A stretch of 64,000 nucleotides of DNA from Phycisphaeraceae bacterium (GTDB lineage: Bacteria > Planctomycetota > Phycisphaerae > Phycisphaerales > Phycisphaeraceae), in the NCBI GenBank assembly GCA_029260615.1, contig JAJDCX010000033.1:59852-123851 (forward strand), in the 5' to 3' direction. Position numbers and translations under genes: made by a program. Positions 9,258 through 18,980 of the stretch are shown one piece after another. Numbering within the stretch: the first letter of the stretch is position 1; each line of letters opens with the position of its first letter. Under the pieces are notes generated by a model. It worked only from the letters and a program-made list of their open reading frames with translations. It was not told the DNA's origin and did no database searches.

Positions 9258-10523
9258 ATGAATCAATCTAACGAAACAGGCTCCGACACGCTGCTTGGCA
9301 AACTCGTCATCGAACGAGGCCTGGCCACCAGCGATGACATCCAGTCCTGCGTCCAACTCCAACGCGAGGTCTCACTGGAATCCAGCGTTGCCGGCGAATC
9401 AGAAACCCCAAACCAACGCAGCCTCGCCCAGGTCATGGTCGATGAGGGCATCGTCACCCAGAAGCAGATCGACCGCATCCGCCCCGAGGTCGAAGAGCAG
9501 AGCGGCAAACGACAGATCCCCGGCTACCAGATACTCGAACGACTCGGCGCCGGTGCAATGGCCACCGTCTACAAAGCCAGACAACTCAGCCTCGACCGCA
9601 TGGTCGCCGTCAAAGTCCTACCCCGCAAACACACCAATAACGAAGACTTCGTCAGACGTTTCTTCGCCGAAGGCAAGGCAGCCGCCAAGCTCAACCACCC
9701 CAACATCGTCGGCGCCATCGACGTCGGCCAGGCCGGTGAAACCTACTACTTCGTCATGGAATACGTCGAAGGCAGGAGCGTCTTCGAGGACATCCAGGAC
9801 AAGGGCCCCTACTCCGAATCCGACGCGATTAAACTCGCCATCGACGTCGCCAAAGCACTGGAACACGCCCACAAAGCAGGCTTCATACACCGTGATGTCA
9901 AACCCAAAAACATCATGCTCACCAACGACGACATCGCCAAGCTCGCCGACATGGGCCTCGCACGCGCCGTCTCCGACCGTGAAGCCGCCGAAGCCGAGGC
10001 AGGCAAAGCCTTCGGCACCCCCTACTACATCTCTCCCGAACAGATCAAAGGCGACGTCAACGTCGACAAGCGTGCCGATATCTACAGCCTCGGTTGCACC
10101 CTCTACCACATGGTCACCGGACGCGTCCCCTTCGACGGCCCAAACCCCTCCGCCGTCATGCGTAAGCACCTCAACACCGACCTCACACCCGTAGACCACA
10201 TCAACCACAACCTCACCAAAGGCCTCGCAGAAATCATCGAAGTCTGCATGGCCAAGAGCCGCAAGCAACGCTACGACTCCGCCGGAGACCTCCTCCAGGA
10301 CCTCCAGGCCGTCCAAAAAGGCGAAACACCCCCACTCGCCCACAAACTGTTCGACCTCTCCCAACTCTCCGCCCTGAACCACAGCGGCGGCGCGATGGAG
10401 ATCGTCACACTCCCACAGCCCGAACCCCTCATCGAATCCCCCCTCTTCTGGGTCGCCGCTATCGGCTGGTCAGCCGTCGTCCTCCTCCTGGTCGTCCTCA
10501 TCGTCACCCTCGCCGGCAACTGA
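9258..10523 (+). CDS. Ser/Thr protein kinase, C-terminal TM, with N-terminal helical repeats resembling GspE/MshE N-domain
   Basis: LGAGAMATVYKARQL; FIHRDVKPKNIML; ADMGLARA; C-terminal hydrophobic segment. Confidence 0.92.
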   Translation: MNQSNETGSDTLLGKLVIERGLATSDDIQSCVQLQREVSLESSVAGESETPNQRSLAQVMVDEGIVTQKQIDRIRPEVEEQSGKRQIPGYQILERLGAGAMATVYKARQLSLDRMVAVKVLPRKHTNNEDFVRRFFAEGKAAAKLNHPNIVGAIDVGQAGETYYFVMEYVEGRSVFEDIQDKGPYSESDAIKLAIDVAKALEHAHKAGFIHRDVKPKNIMLTNDDIAKLADMGLARAVSDREAAEAEAGKAFGTPYYISPEQIKGDVNVDKRADIYSLGCTLYHMVTGRVPFDGPNPSAVMRKHLNTDLTPVDHINHNLTKGLAEIIEVCMAKSRKQRYDSAGDLLQDLQAVQKGETPPLAHKLFDLSQLSALNHSGGAMEIVTLPQPEPLIESPLFWVAAIGWSAVVLLLVVLIVTLAGN

Positions 10524-10789
10524 CCCCACCACAACACCACCAACAAGGTGAATCCCTTCAAAAGCCCCCCCTGCCCCCCACCGCAGCGATCCTCAGCACG
10601 CATCTCCCCAATCTCCCAAATCAACCCCACCGCATCCACCCCCCCATCTCTCTCCCTCCCGTCCCTTTTGCCCACCAATCACACCCGATAACGCCCAACC
10701 GTGGAACATTCCACCCCCGCCAACCGTTAACCCATGGGGTGCAACGGACGATATCCTTATAGCGTGGGACGACAAGGCACATTCCTCTT

Positions 10790-11359
10790 ATGAAACCGCA
10801 AGGCGACCACAAACAACCCGTCCCAGCCAGCACGCCCAAGACCCAACACAGGTGGCCGTGGCGATTTATCCTCATCATCACCGCCCTGGCCACAGGCGTC
10901 GCCTTCGTCAGCCAAGCCCGAAGCGGCGGCGGACAAGACCAAGTCGCCTGGCGATACTCCTACAACCAGGCCACCATCGAGGCCGACGAAAACGCCAAAC
11001 CCCTCTTTGTTGTCTTCACCGCCGACTGGTGCGGACCCTGCAAACAAATGAAAGCCTGGGTTTATTCTGACAAACACGTCGCCGACTCCATCGAGGCCGG
11101 GTTCGTCCCCGTCAAGATCGACCTCACCAGCGAAGGACTCCCCGACCAACGCATCGCCGACCGCTACAGCGTTCAGGCCATCCCCACCATCATGACCTTG
11201 ACTGCCGCCGGCAAACCCATCAGCATATCCACCGGGTACCTCAGCAAAGCAGAGCTACTCAACTGGCTGGATGACGCCTCCGAACGCTACGCCAAAATGA
11301 AAACCACCGAGGCAAACGCCTCCGCAACCGTATTCGTTGAAGAAACACTAGAGCACTGA
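10790..11359 (+). CDS. Membrane-anchored thioredoxin-fold protein
   Basis: [23 protein letters not shown]-terminal TM. Confidence 0.9.
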   Translation: MKPQGDHKQPVPASTPKTQHRWPWRFILIITALATGVAFVSQARSGGGQDQVAWRYSYNQATIEADENAKPLFVVFTADWCGPCKQMKAWVYSDKHVADSIEAGFVPVKIDLTSEGLPDQRIADRYSVQAIPTIMTLTAAGKPISISTGYLSKAELLNWLDDASERYAKMKTTEANASATVFVEETLEH

Positions 11360-11417
11360 ATCACCGACAATTGATACACGCGGCCGGGCAAGACCCACCA
11401 CGAAAGGAACGACGACG

Positions 11418-12476
11418 ATGACCACCTCACTACGCTCACTGATCGATTCAGGCACCAAGCTCTGGCTCGACTCCATCGACCCCGAACTCACCATCAAGAA
11501 CCGCGAGCTCGGCGCAACCGGAGCAACCTCCAACCCCATCATCGTCTCCAACCTCATCAACACCGGACGATTCGACACCACCCTCGGCGGGTTCTTCCAG
11601 GCCGGACACACCGATGAAGAAGTCGCCTGGCTCACCACCGATCACCTAGTCAAACAAGCTCAAGATGTCTTCCAACCCGTCTGGGAACAGACCCAGGGCA
11701 ACGACGGCTACGTCAGCTTCGAACTGGACCCCCTCCTCGAAGACGGCGAACTGGGCCCACCACACGACGAACGCGTCAAACGCTACATCGAGCTCGGAAA
11801 AAAATGGGCCGCAGGCCACACCAACCGCATGATCAAAGTCCCCGCTACCGCCGCCGGACTAGACGCCGTTGAAGAGCTCGCCGCCGCAGGCATCACCCTC
11901 AACGTCACACTCATCTTCTCCAAGCGCCAATACGAATTAGCTCGCGACGCCGTCTGGCGCGGAGCCCAACGACGCAAGGAAGGCCTCGACGGCTTCAAAA
12001 GCGTCTACAGCATCTTCGTCTCACGCGTCGATGTCTACACCGAAAAACGTGTCCCCAACCTCTCCGACGCAGCCCAAGGCCAGGTCGGCATCGTCAACGT
12101 CAAACGACTCTGGCAAAACAACCAGGCCTTCTGGGCCGACAAGGGACTCAAACTCGACCAGGAAATCATCTTCGCCTCCACCGGCACCAAGAAGCCCGAA
12201 GACCCCGCCGACAAATACGTCGGCGCACTGGCCGGCAGCGACATCCAGACCAACCCCCCCGCCACCAACGACGCCGTCCAACAACTCGGCAACTCATACT
12301 CCCGCACCGTCGACCAGATGCTCCCCCAGGAAATACTCGACGACATCGACGCCAAGGTCGACCAGGACGCACTCGAGCAGTCACTCATGGAGGAAGGCAC
12401 CGCCAAGTTCGCCGACCCCCACAAAGCCCTGCTCGCCCTCATCAGCACCAAACGCCAATCTCTCGCCGCCGCATAA
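11418..12476 (+). CDS. tal: Transaldolase
   Basis: [34 protein letters not shown]...[33 protein letters not shown]. Confidence 0.92.
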   Translation: MTTSLRSLIDSGTKLWLDSIDPELTIKNRELGATGATSNPIIVSNLINTGRFDTTLGGFFQAGHTDEEVAWLTTDHLVKQAQDVFQPVWEQTQGNDGYVSFELDPLLEDGELGPPHDERVKRYIELGKKWAAGHTNRMIKVPATAAGLDAVEELAAAGITLNVTLIFSKRQYELARDAVWRGAQRRKEGLDGFKSVYSIFVSRVDVYTEKRVPNLSDAAQGQVGIVNVKRLWQNNQAFWADKGLKLDQEIIFASTGTKKPEDPADKYVGALAGSDIQTNPPATNDAVQQLGNSYSRTVDQMLPQEILDDIDAKVDQDALEQSLMEEGTAKFADPHKALLALISTKRQSLAAA

Positions 12477-12504
12477 TCGGCCACACAAAAACCAAATTCA
12501 CCCC

Positions 12505-12537
12505 AAGGCCCCGCCCACACGCGGGGCCTTTTTGTTT
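12505..12537 (+). terminator. Rho-independent terminator after tal
   Basis: AAGGCCCCGC-CCACAC-GCGGGGCCTTTTTG. Confidence 0.88.
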
Positions 12538-12678
12538 CTCGAATTGATCCTGCTTCACGCCCCCCCACACTAAAACTACCTCACTTTTAGACGATTTCTC
12601 GCAGGACAACCGCCTACCAAGGCTATACTTAATAAAGACAAAAAGGGCTCCAGCTTCATCTCCCTCAAAGTAGCATCC

Positions 12679-13677
12679 ATGTCCTCACCCGCCCCATCCC
12701 ACCACCCACGAAACGCCAAAACCTGTCGCGTTTTCCTCCGCCCATCCCGCCGCGCCTTCACCCTCATCGAACTACTGGTCGTCATCTCCATCATCGCCCT
12801 ACTGATCGGCATCCTCCTGCCCGCACTCGGCGCAGCACGCAGGGCAGCACAATCCGCCGTCTGCCTCGGACACCAACGCGGCCTCGGCCAAGCCGTCGCC
12901 GCCTACGTCACCGACGAACGAAACTTCCTACCAGGCCCCAACACCTCCGGCTCATTCCTCTGGAAAAACAACGCCTACCAAGCTCGCCGCCCTAACGAAC
13001 CCGTCCAGAGCTGGGACTGGATCTCACCCACACTCGGAAACGCCATCGGATTCTCTGAAGACCCCATCACACGCTACCGCGACATCTTCGAGACCGAATT
13101 CAAGTGCCCCGCCAACGACCTGTTCTACGACGCCCAATTCATCGGCCCCCCCATCGGCATCAACCCCACCAGCCTCCCCGTAAGCAGCTACACCTCCTCC
13201 ATCGGCTTCCACAACGGCCAACCCGGACAGTACCATCTGCCCTGGCCGGTTACCGCCGCGATGGATATCTCCGAAGATCTCGGTTCAAAGATGGACGCCA
13301 TGGGTCCGCCATCATCCAAGATGTGGGCCATGGACGGATCACGCTACGTCACCACTCAAGGCATCATCAATTTCGACACCGAAACCAGGGGCAACCCCCA
13401 CGGCGCGAATTTCATGACACGCAGCCCCGCCGTCGCCACCATGGCAAGCTCCGGCAGCCCCCACCGAGTCGACAACAAAGGCGAACTCGTCGAGGCTTCG
13501 CTACGCACAGGCTTCCGACACACCGGAAAAATGAACGGCGTCTTCCTCGACGGCCACGCAAACTCCTTCGACAACGACGCCGCTCGCAACCCCGAATTCT
13601 ACTTCCCAACAGGCTCGAAAATCCTCGCCCCACGCTTCTTCGTCGCACCCGTGCGCAGAGGCGACTTCCTCCGTTAA
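12679..13677 (+). CDS. Type II secretion/prepilin-like protein (N-methylation motif, H-X9-DG-like C-terminus)
   Basis: RAFTLIELLVVISIIALLIGILLPAL; MNGVFLDGHANSFD. Confidence 0.9.
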   Translation: MSSPAPSHHPRNAKTCRVFLRPSRRAFTLIELLVVISIIALLIGILLPALGAARRAAQSAVCLGHQRGLGQAVAAYVTDERNFLPGPNTSGSFLWKNNAYQARRPNEPVQSWDWISPTLGNAIGFSEDPITRYRDIFETEFKCPANDLFYDAQFIGPPIGINPTSLPVSSYTSSIGFHNGQPGQYHLPWPVTAAMDISEDLGSKMDAMGPPSSKMWAMDGSRYVTTQGIINFDTETRGNPHGANFMTRSPAVATMASSGSPHRVDNKGELVEASLRTGFRHTGKMNGVFLDGHANSFDNDAARNPEFYFPTGSKILAPRFFVAPVRRGDFLR

Positions 13678-13787
13678 CTCCTCCCCCAAAAGCCCACGCT
13701 TTCCGAGCGTGGGACCGCCCCTCCTCACTCTTATTTCCAGCTTTTCCTCTTCCCCGCCCCCACCTTCTCCAAATCATCAATCACACA

Positions 13788-15017
13788 TCATAAATCTTCA
13801 CCCCCCGGCAACACCACTCGCGGCGCACCCTCACCATCAATCTCACGCAGATTCCCCAACGGGTCTTTCTGCAACCGTAAAAACTTAAACCCTAGCAGCC
13901 TCGCCTTCCCCGCCGCGTCTCGCGCCGCATTATTCGCCGTGGAACGCGCGATGTAATCATCAATCGGCTCCTCACGAACCTCCGGGCTTGTCGAGTGGAT
14001 CAGATGAACCTCGCCATCATCCCCAAGCACGATCAGCCCCGTGTGACCGACCCACGCGCTCCCACCAAAAATATCCCGCATCGAGCCCGACGCCGCCTTC
14101 TTCCCATGCTTCCCAACACCCTTCGCATCCGCCTTCCCCGGCCTCCCCCGCACAATGTTCACAAAATCCCCATCCCGCAGCCGCCCCTTCACCCGACTCA
14201 CATCCTCAAACCCAATAAACTCATGCACATATTCCTCCACAGGAATATCCGTCTCCAGCTTGTAACGCTTCCGCAAAAAATTCGCCCGATCCACCTTCTG
14301 CTTAAACTTAAACCCCCGCCCACGCGCAAGCTCCCCCGTGATGTCACGCACCAACCAACCATTATTCGGATTCCAATCCGCCTCCGTGTAATGGTTACGT
14401 GTCGCCACGCCGATCCGCCCGCCGTTATAGCGGATACGCTGCAGCATCTGGATGAAGTCCCCCCAACACCCCGTCAAAGCCATCGCATAAGTATGCTCCG
14501 CATACACCAGGCAATCACTGCGGTCCAGACAATAGATCGGCTGCGGGTCGTAATGCTCAAACGGCATCTCACCCAACAAATAAAGCTCGTAAGGCTGACC
14601 AATATTCTTCCGCGCCAAATGCGCCACACGCTTTGGCAGCTCCGGCTCAAACGCACTTAAGTAACGCAGATAAACATCCACCTCCGACTCATCAAACTCA
14701 TACAACGGCTTACCAATCAGCCCCACCAACTGCTCAGGTTCGATCCCCTCCGCCTTACAAATCCGCTTCTGCTTCCGCGTCAGCACCACACGCTTGGCCT
14801 CCGACTTCTTCGCCTCAGCCGCCTTGACCTGCTCGCCCCGCAGCGATTCAAGCTCCGCCTCCAACGCCTTCACCTTCGCATCGATCACCGCCGCAACCCC
14901 CGATGCTTCCACCGATTCCCCCCGCTCCTCCGATTGCGCCGGCTGACACAACCCCACCGACCCCAGACCCAAAACCAAGGCCAACACCACCATCACGCTT
15001 ATCTTGAAGTTTTGCAT
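13788..15017 (-). CDS. N-acetylmuramoyl-L-alanine amidase-like (DUF1460-type) secreted protein
   Basis: IGQPYELYLLGEMPFEHYDPQPIYCLDRSDCLVYAEHTYAMAL; start placed at MQNFKISVMVVLALVLGLGSVGLCQPA. Confidence 0.7.
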   Translation of the reverse strand: MQNFKISVMVVLALVLGLGSVGLCQPAQSEERGESVEASGVAAVIDAKVKALEAELESLRGEQVKAAEAKKSEAKRVVLTRKQKRICKAEGIEPEQLVGLIGKPLYEFDESEVDVYLRYLSAFEPELPKRVAHLARKNIGQPYELYLLGEMPFEHYDPQPIYCLDRSDCLVYAEHTYAMALTGCWGDFIQMLQRIRYNGGRIGVATRNHYTEADWNPNNGWLVRDITGELARGRGFKFKQKVDRANFLRKRYKLETDIPVEEYVHEFIGFEDVSRVKGRLRDGDFVNIVRGRPGKADAKGVGKHGKKAASGSMRDIFGGSAWVGHTGLIVLGDDGEVHLIHSTSPEVREEPIDDYIARSTANNAARDAAGKARLLGFKFLRLQKDPLGNLREIDGEGAPRVVLPGGEDL

Positions 15018-15071
15018 CAACGAATTATACCTACGCCCCCACCCTCTCACACCCACACACCTCCCTTCCCC

Positions 15072-15132
15072 CCGCTTGCGGCTTAGCACTATCCCACTCC
15101 TACCCCCACGAAGCGCCGCGACTTGTCGCGTC
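15072..15132. repeat. REP-like doublet, copy 1
   Basis: CCGCTTGCGGCTTAGC (15072-15087) and ACGAAGCGCCGCGACTTGTCGCGTC (15108-15132), each containing a short perfect hairpin. Confidence 0.75.
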
Positions 15133-15254
15133 CCCAACCCCTCAGCCTCACTCCCCTCCCCCCCAACTCCGATTTCCTGCTTTAGCGGTCGCCTCTATTG
15201 AGGCCGTCCCAATTTCCAAATTTTCTGCTTTTCCCCTTCCCCTACAATACCCCC

Positions 15255-16142
15255 ATGCCCACCATCAACTGGTTCCCCGGCCACATGAACAACACGCGCC
15301 AGGCCCTCGCCGCGCTCATGCCCACCTGTGACGTCATCATCGAACTGCTCGACGCACGCATGCCCCTCTCCTCCAGCAACCCCCTCCTGGACGAGCTCCG
15401 CCGAAACATCCCCGGCAAAGGCGATCACGGCGCCCACGGCGACGTCCCCTGCATCACCCTACTCACCAAAGCAGACCTCGCAGACCCCAAAGCCACCTCC
15501 GCTTGGCAGCAATACCTACACGACCACCGCGGCGTAATAAACGCCGCCGTCTGCCTCAACGATAACCAGGACATCAAACGCCTACCCAAACTCGTCAAGA
15601 AACTCGCACTCAAAAAGAACCGCCACGGCAAACCACTCCGCGTCATGATCGTCGGCATCCCAAACGTCGGAAAATCTACCCTCGTCAACGCCCTCCGCGG
15701 CAAAAAGGTCGCAAGGGTCGGCGACGAACCCGCTGTCACCAAGGGCCGACAGGAAGTCAACCTCGGCAACGGCATCGTCCTCGTCGACACCCCCGGCATC
15801 CTCTGGCCCAAATTCGAGGGCCCAGGCGTCGGCCTGCGGCTCGTCATCAGCGGAGCCATCAAAGACACCGCCTACGAATACAACGACATCGCCATCCCCC
15901 TGATCCGCTGGCTCCAATCCCAATACCCCCACGAACTGCAAACCCGCTACAAAATAGACGACCCCCAAATAGAACCCACCCAACTCCTCGAACTAATCGG
16001 CAAAAAACGCGGCTGCCTCGTCGCCGGCGGCGAAGTAGACACCACCCGGGCCTGCGAACTACTCCTAAGAGAAATCCGCAGCGGCAAACTAGGCCGACTA
16101 AGCCTTGAACAACCCGACGAAACCAACTCGCTCAACGAATAA
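15255..16142 (+). CDS. ylqF: YlqF/RbgA-family ribosome biogenesis GTPase
   Basis: MPTINWFPGHMNNTRQAL; VGIPNVGKSTLVNAL; permuted G motifs (TKAD before the P-loop). Confidence 0.92.
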   Translation: MPTINWFPGHMNNTRQALAALMPTCDVIIELLDARMPLSSSNPLLDELRRNIPGKGDHGAHGDVPCITLLTKADLADPKATSAWQQYLHDHRGVINAAVCLNDNQDIKRLPKLVKKLALKKNRHGKPLRVMIVGIPNVGKSTLVNALRGKKVARVGDEPAVTKGRQEVNLGNGIVLVDTPGILWPKFEGPGVGLRLVISGAIKDTAYEYNDIAIPLIRWLQSQYPHELQTRYKIDDPQIEPTQLLELIGKKRGCLVAGGEVDTTRACELLLREIRSGKLGRLSLEQPDETNSLNE

Positions 16143-16163
16143 TCAACCGCCCCCACAAACAAC

Positions 16164-16241
16164 CCGCTTGCGGCTTAGCGCCCCTCTCCCTCACGCCACC
16201 CACCACCAACCCCCCAACGAAGCGCCGCGACTTGTCGCGTC
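16164..16241. repeat. REP-like doublet, copy 2
   Basis: CCGCTTGCGGCTTAGC (16164-16179) and ACGAAGCGCCGCGACTTGTCGCGTC (16217-16241), same order as copy 1. Confidence 0.75.
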
Positions 16242-16294
16242 CCTCAATATCCAACCCCCACATTCGTGACACCGGCAGAAAAACTTTCGGATAA

Positions 16295-16501
16295 TTACAT
16301 CGGTGTCATGCTCGACGAAAGTACCGCACCATCGCACTTTCGGATTCTTATCACCAGATTTCCCCCTTTACGACCACCACCCCAAACTGTATAAGACAGA
16401 AAACCCCACTTTACTATTACGGGCTCCCTCCAAGGCCAACCTTGCTTCGCGCACTCTTCGCGTGCAATTTCTTTTGCGCGTAATTTTGTTACTGTCGCCA
16501 T
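16295..16501 (-). CDS. Small hypothetical protein (68 aa), possibly PepSY/NTF2-like
   Basis: MATVTKLRAKEIAREECAKQGWPWREPVIVKWGFLSYTVWGGGRKGGNLVIRIRKCDG; balanced composition unlike antisense ORFs. Confidence 0.5.
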   Translation of the reverse strand: MATVTKLRAKEIAREECAKQGWPWREPVIVKWGFLSYTVWGGGRKGGNLVIRIRKCDGAVLSSSMTPM

Positions 16502-16592
16502 ATATTCTTCACTCTCAGCCTATTCAGTCCACAAGAAGAATTATGGATCTGCGCCTGACAAGTATATCCACCTAGCCTGTTAGCACCACGAA

Positions 16593-16717
16593 TGTGCGCA
16601 CAGATGAGCCGGGTTTCTGACGAAAAATCCGCGCAACACGAAAAATTTATATCGCCCTACCCCAAAACATCTTCCAACATATATATCACCCTCATTTACC
16701 ACTTTTGTGCGCACAAA
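16593..16717. promoter_or_regulatory. Two TGTGCGCACA palindromes (16593-16602; 16704-16717 as TTTGTGCGCACAAA) flanking an AT-rich stretch
   Basis: Exact palindromes, centres 113 bp apart. Confidence 0.5.
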
Positions 16718-16829
16718 CGTGACGCATTCCCCAAGGGTGGAGACGCGATTTATTTTTCAATCGTGTCTGCCGACAACCTCACGGCGACGATCGACAGCTA
16801 CCCCGAGCATCCAAAGATTAAAAGGACCG

Positions 16830-16985
16830 GGACTCGCGGGCTCCCCCGGAAACGGTGCGAATGAAAGTTCGTACACATCCGGGGGCTTGGTAGCGGACCG
16901 TCCCGGCTAGATGACGGATCACAGGACGCGGGCTCGACCCGGTCCCGCTGACCCCGCGCCTGCCGTTACCGCCGGCGAATCGTGA
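16830..16985 (+). ncRNA. Candidate structured RNA, family unknown
   Basis: Nested helices: CCGGGAC/GTCCCGG, CCCCCGGA/TCCGGGGG, GTGCGAA/TTCGTAC with loop TGAAAG; then GGACGCGGGCTCGACCCGGTCCCGC. Strand uncertain. Confidence 0.35.
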
Positions 16986-17055
16986 GGCTTTTAGATTGAT
17001 GATGTGTGATTCAGGGTTGATGACTGAGGATTGATGATTTCAAGAACAAAAAGGT

Positions 17056-17229
17056 TTAACCACCAAGGCACAAAGGCACACAGACACCGAGAAAATCAAG
17101 ACGAAGAGAAAATCCACCCCACGAAGCGCCGCGACTTGTCGCGTCTCTTCTTAATCTGTGTAATCTGCGTAATCTGCGGACACCTCCTCTCCGCGCCTTC
17201 CTCCGCGACCTCTGTGCCTCTGTGGTTAA
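17056..17229. repeat. MITE-like inverted-repeat element containing a REP hairpin
   Basis: TTAACCACCAAGGCACAAAGGCACACAGA ... TCTGTGCCTCTGTGGTTAA are imperfect inverted repeats; internal ACGAAGCGCCGCGACTTGTCGCGTC at 17121-17145. Confidence 0.65.
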
Positions 17230-17375
17230 TCCCTCCCCCCGTCTTCACCGATTCTCCGCACCCTCCGTGTTATGACAGAAAGATCCCACCTTGCGCACCA
17301 AAAACCCAGATCATGAAAACACATGACCCGGGTCTAGTTCAATTGAATGATGTGCCACCGGCGACCGCTACAAAC

Positions 17376-17615
17376 TTACATCGTCGCGCTGGTGTACGGC
17401 AGCAGCCCCATGTACCGGGCACGCTTGATCGCCTGCGCCGCAAGCCGTTGCTCACGAGCGTTCAACCCGGTGCGCTTCCGCCCCTGGATCTTACCATTGG
17501 GCGTCAGCAGACGACGCAGATCGTCCGCCCGTTTGTAATCAACGAAGTCCGTGCCGTTGCTGGTGGTTTCGACGACCTTGACTCGGGTCTGGCCGAAGCT
17601 CTGAAAATCTGCCAT
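17376..17615 (-). CDS. rpsR: 30S ribosomal protein S18
   Basis: FVDYKRADDLRRLLTPNGKIQGRKRTGLNAREQRLAAQAIKRARYMGLLPY. Confidence 0.92.
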   Translation of the reverse strand: MADFQSFGQTRVKVVETTSNGTDFVDYKRADDLRRLLTPNGKIQGRKRTGLNAREQRLAAQAIKRARYMGLLPYTSATM

Positions 17616-17762
17616 GAGGATTGTCTCCGTCTCGGTTTGGCAGCCCCAAACAATCCATGCGGACGGTCCGGGGCGACGGTTGGGTTTAGCTAGGCATTGT
17701 AACGAAACCCCCCTATGACCGCCAACCAAGGCCCAACACCCGCCAAGCCCGGGGGCCGGGGA

Positions 17763-18884
17763 TTACTGAATGGCCGACGGGGCCCGATCCGCCTTGCTGA
17801 CCCGCCAAGCCACCGCCTTGCCCGTCTGCCCCATCAGCCGACGCCGATACGTCCCCAAATAAGGCCTCTCCGTCTGCGTATGCCCCGCCAACAGCACCGA
17901 CACCCCCCCGCTCACCGCCTCCAGGACATCGTGATGCCGCATCTCACCGGTCAAAAAAGCGTCGATCCGCCCCGCGTCCGCCAGCATCGAAACCCCCGCC
18001 CCGGCACACAGCCCAACCCGCTGAACCTTCCCACCCCCCGGTGTCCCCCCGACCCTCTTGGCGACCTCCAATACCTTCACCCCCAGATGGGCCTTAACCC
18101 GCTTCACCAACGTCGTCAGCGAGATCGCCTTAGCCAACTCGACCACCCGCCCCTGCCCGGTCCGCGGATCGGTCGCCGACTCCAGTGGATAAATATCAAA
18201 CGCCGGCTCCTCATAGGGATGCGCAAGCCGCAACGCCGCCACCACCGCCTCCAACCGATCCGACGCAACCCCCAACTCCAGCCGAAGCTCGGGGACTCGC
18301 TCAAACCGCCCAGCCTTACCCACCACAGGCGAAGTCGATGGGCCACCCCGAAAAGTCCCTTGCCCCTCACCACTAAAACTACACCCCGCATACCCGCCGA
18401 TCTGCCCCGCGCCCGCCTCACACATCGCCGAACGCACAACATCCAAAGCCTCGAGCGGCACAAACGTCACCAGCTTAAAACCCTTGCCCTCAGCAGAATT
18501 CGCGGGCTTGATCGTGCGCACAATCCCCTCACCCAAGCCCGACGCCAGCCAGTCATTCACACCGCCCTGGGCCGCATCCAGCGCCGTGTGCGGGCTGTAC
18601 ACTGCGATCCCTTTACGGGCCGCCCGGAGGATGATCCGCTGCTTCGGTTCTTGTGTCGTCAGCCGAGTCAACGGCTTAAAGATCGGCGGGTGATAAGCAA
18701 CCACCAACTGCACCCGCTGGGAGATCGCTTCATCCAAAACCGCCTCGGTCAGGTCGATACACAACATCGCCCGGGAGACCGATTGCCCAGGGTCACCCAC
18801 ATGCAGCCCCACCTGGTCCCAAGGCTCCGCCAGCCCCAGCGGCGCAAGGGTCTCACAGGCACTCATAACTTGGCTCAGTTTCAT
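17763..18884 (-). CDS. Nif3-like dinuclear metal centre hexameric protein
   Basis: LAEPWDQVGLHVGDPGQSVSRAMLCIDLTEAVLDEAISQRVQLVVAYHPPIFKPL; GGKVQRVGLCAGAG; FLTGEMRHHDVLEA. Confidence 0.9.
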   Translation of the reverse strand: MKLSQVMSACETLAPLGLAEPWDQVGLHVGDPGQSVSRAMLCIDLTEAVLDEAISQRVQLVVAYHPPIFKPLTRLTTQEPKQRIILRAARKGIAVYSPHTALDAAQGGVNDWLASGLGEGIVRTIKPANSAEGKGFKLVTFVPLEALDVVRSAMCEAGAGQIGGYAGCSFSGEGQGTFRGGPSTSPVVGKAGRFERVPELRLELGVASDRLEAVVAALRLAHPYEEPAFDIYPLESATDPRTGQGRVVELAKAISLTTLVKRVKAHLGVKVLEVAKRVGGTPGGGKVQRVGLCAGAGVSMLADAGRIDAFLTGEMRHHDVLEAVSGGVSVLLAGHTQTERPYLGTYRRRLMGQTGKAVAWRVSKADRAPSAIQ

Positions 18885-18980
18885 GCCCTGAGGATACCCA
18901 AGCCAGCGATATTCTGCAGGCCCGGGCTGATCTGACCGATAATCCCAAGGTCGTTTCAAGCCTATTTGGACAGGGAAGAT

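Noticed and set aside
9618-10382. 254-aa minus-strand ORF rich in Val/Gly/Asp
   Set aside because: Antisense to the Ser/Thr kinase; composition reflects C-ending codons on the opposite strand
13684-13712. AAGCCCACGCTTTCCGAGCGTGGGACC hairpin as a terminator
   Set aside because: Stem is plausible but no U-tract follows, so not annotated
16850-16960. Possible tmRNA or RNase P RNA 3' domain
   Set aside because: Only short matches (GGACGCGGGCTCGA; TAGATGA); 5' conserved parts are not found, so retained only as an unclassified structured RNA
17715-18935. 406-aa plus-strand ORF
   Set aside because: Antisense of the Nif3-like gene, Pro/Arg/His-rich shadow frame
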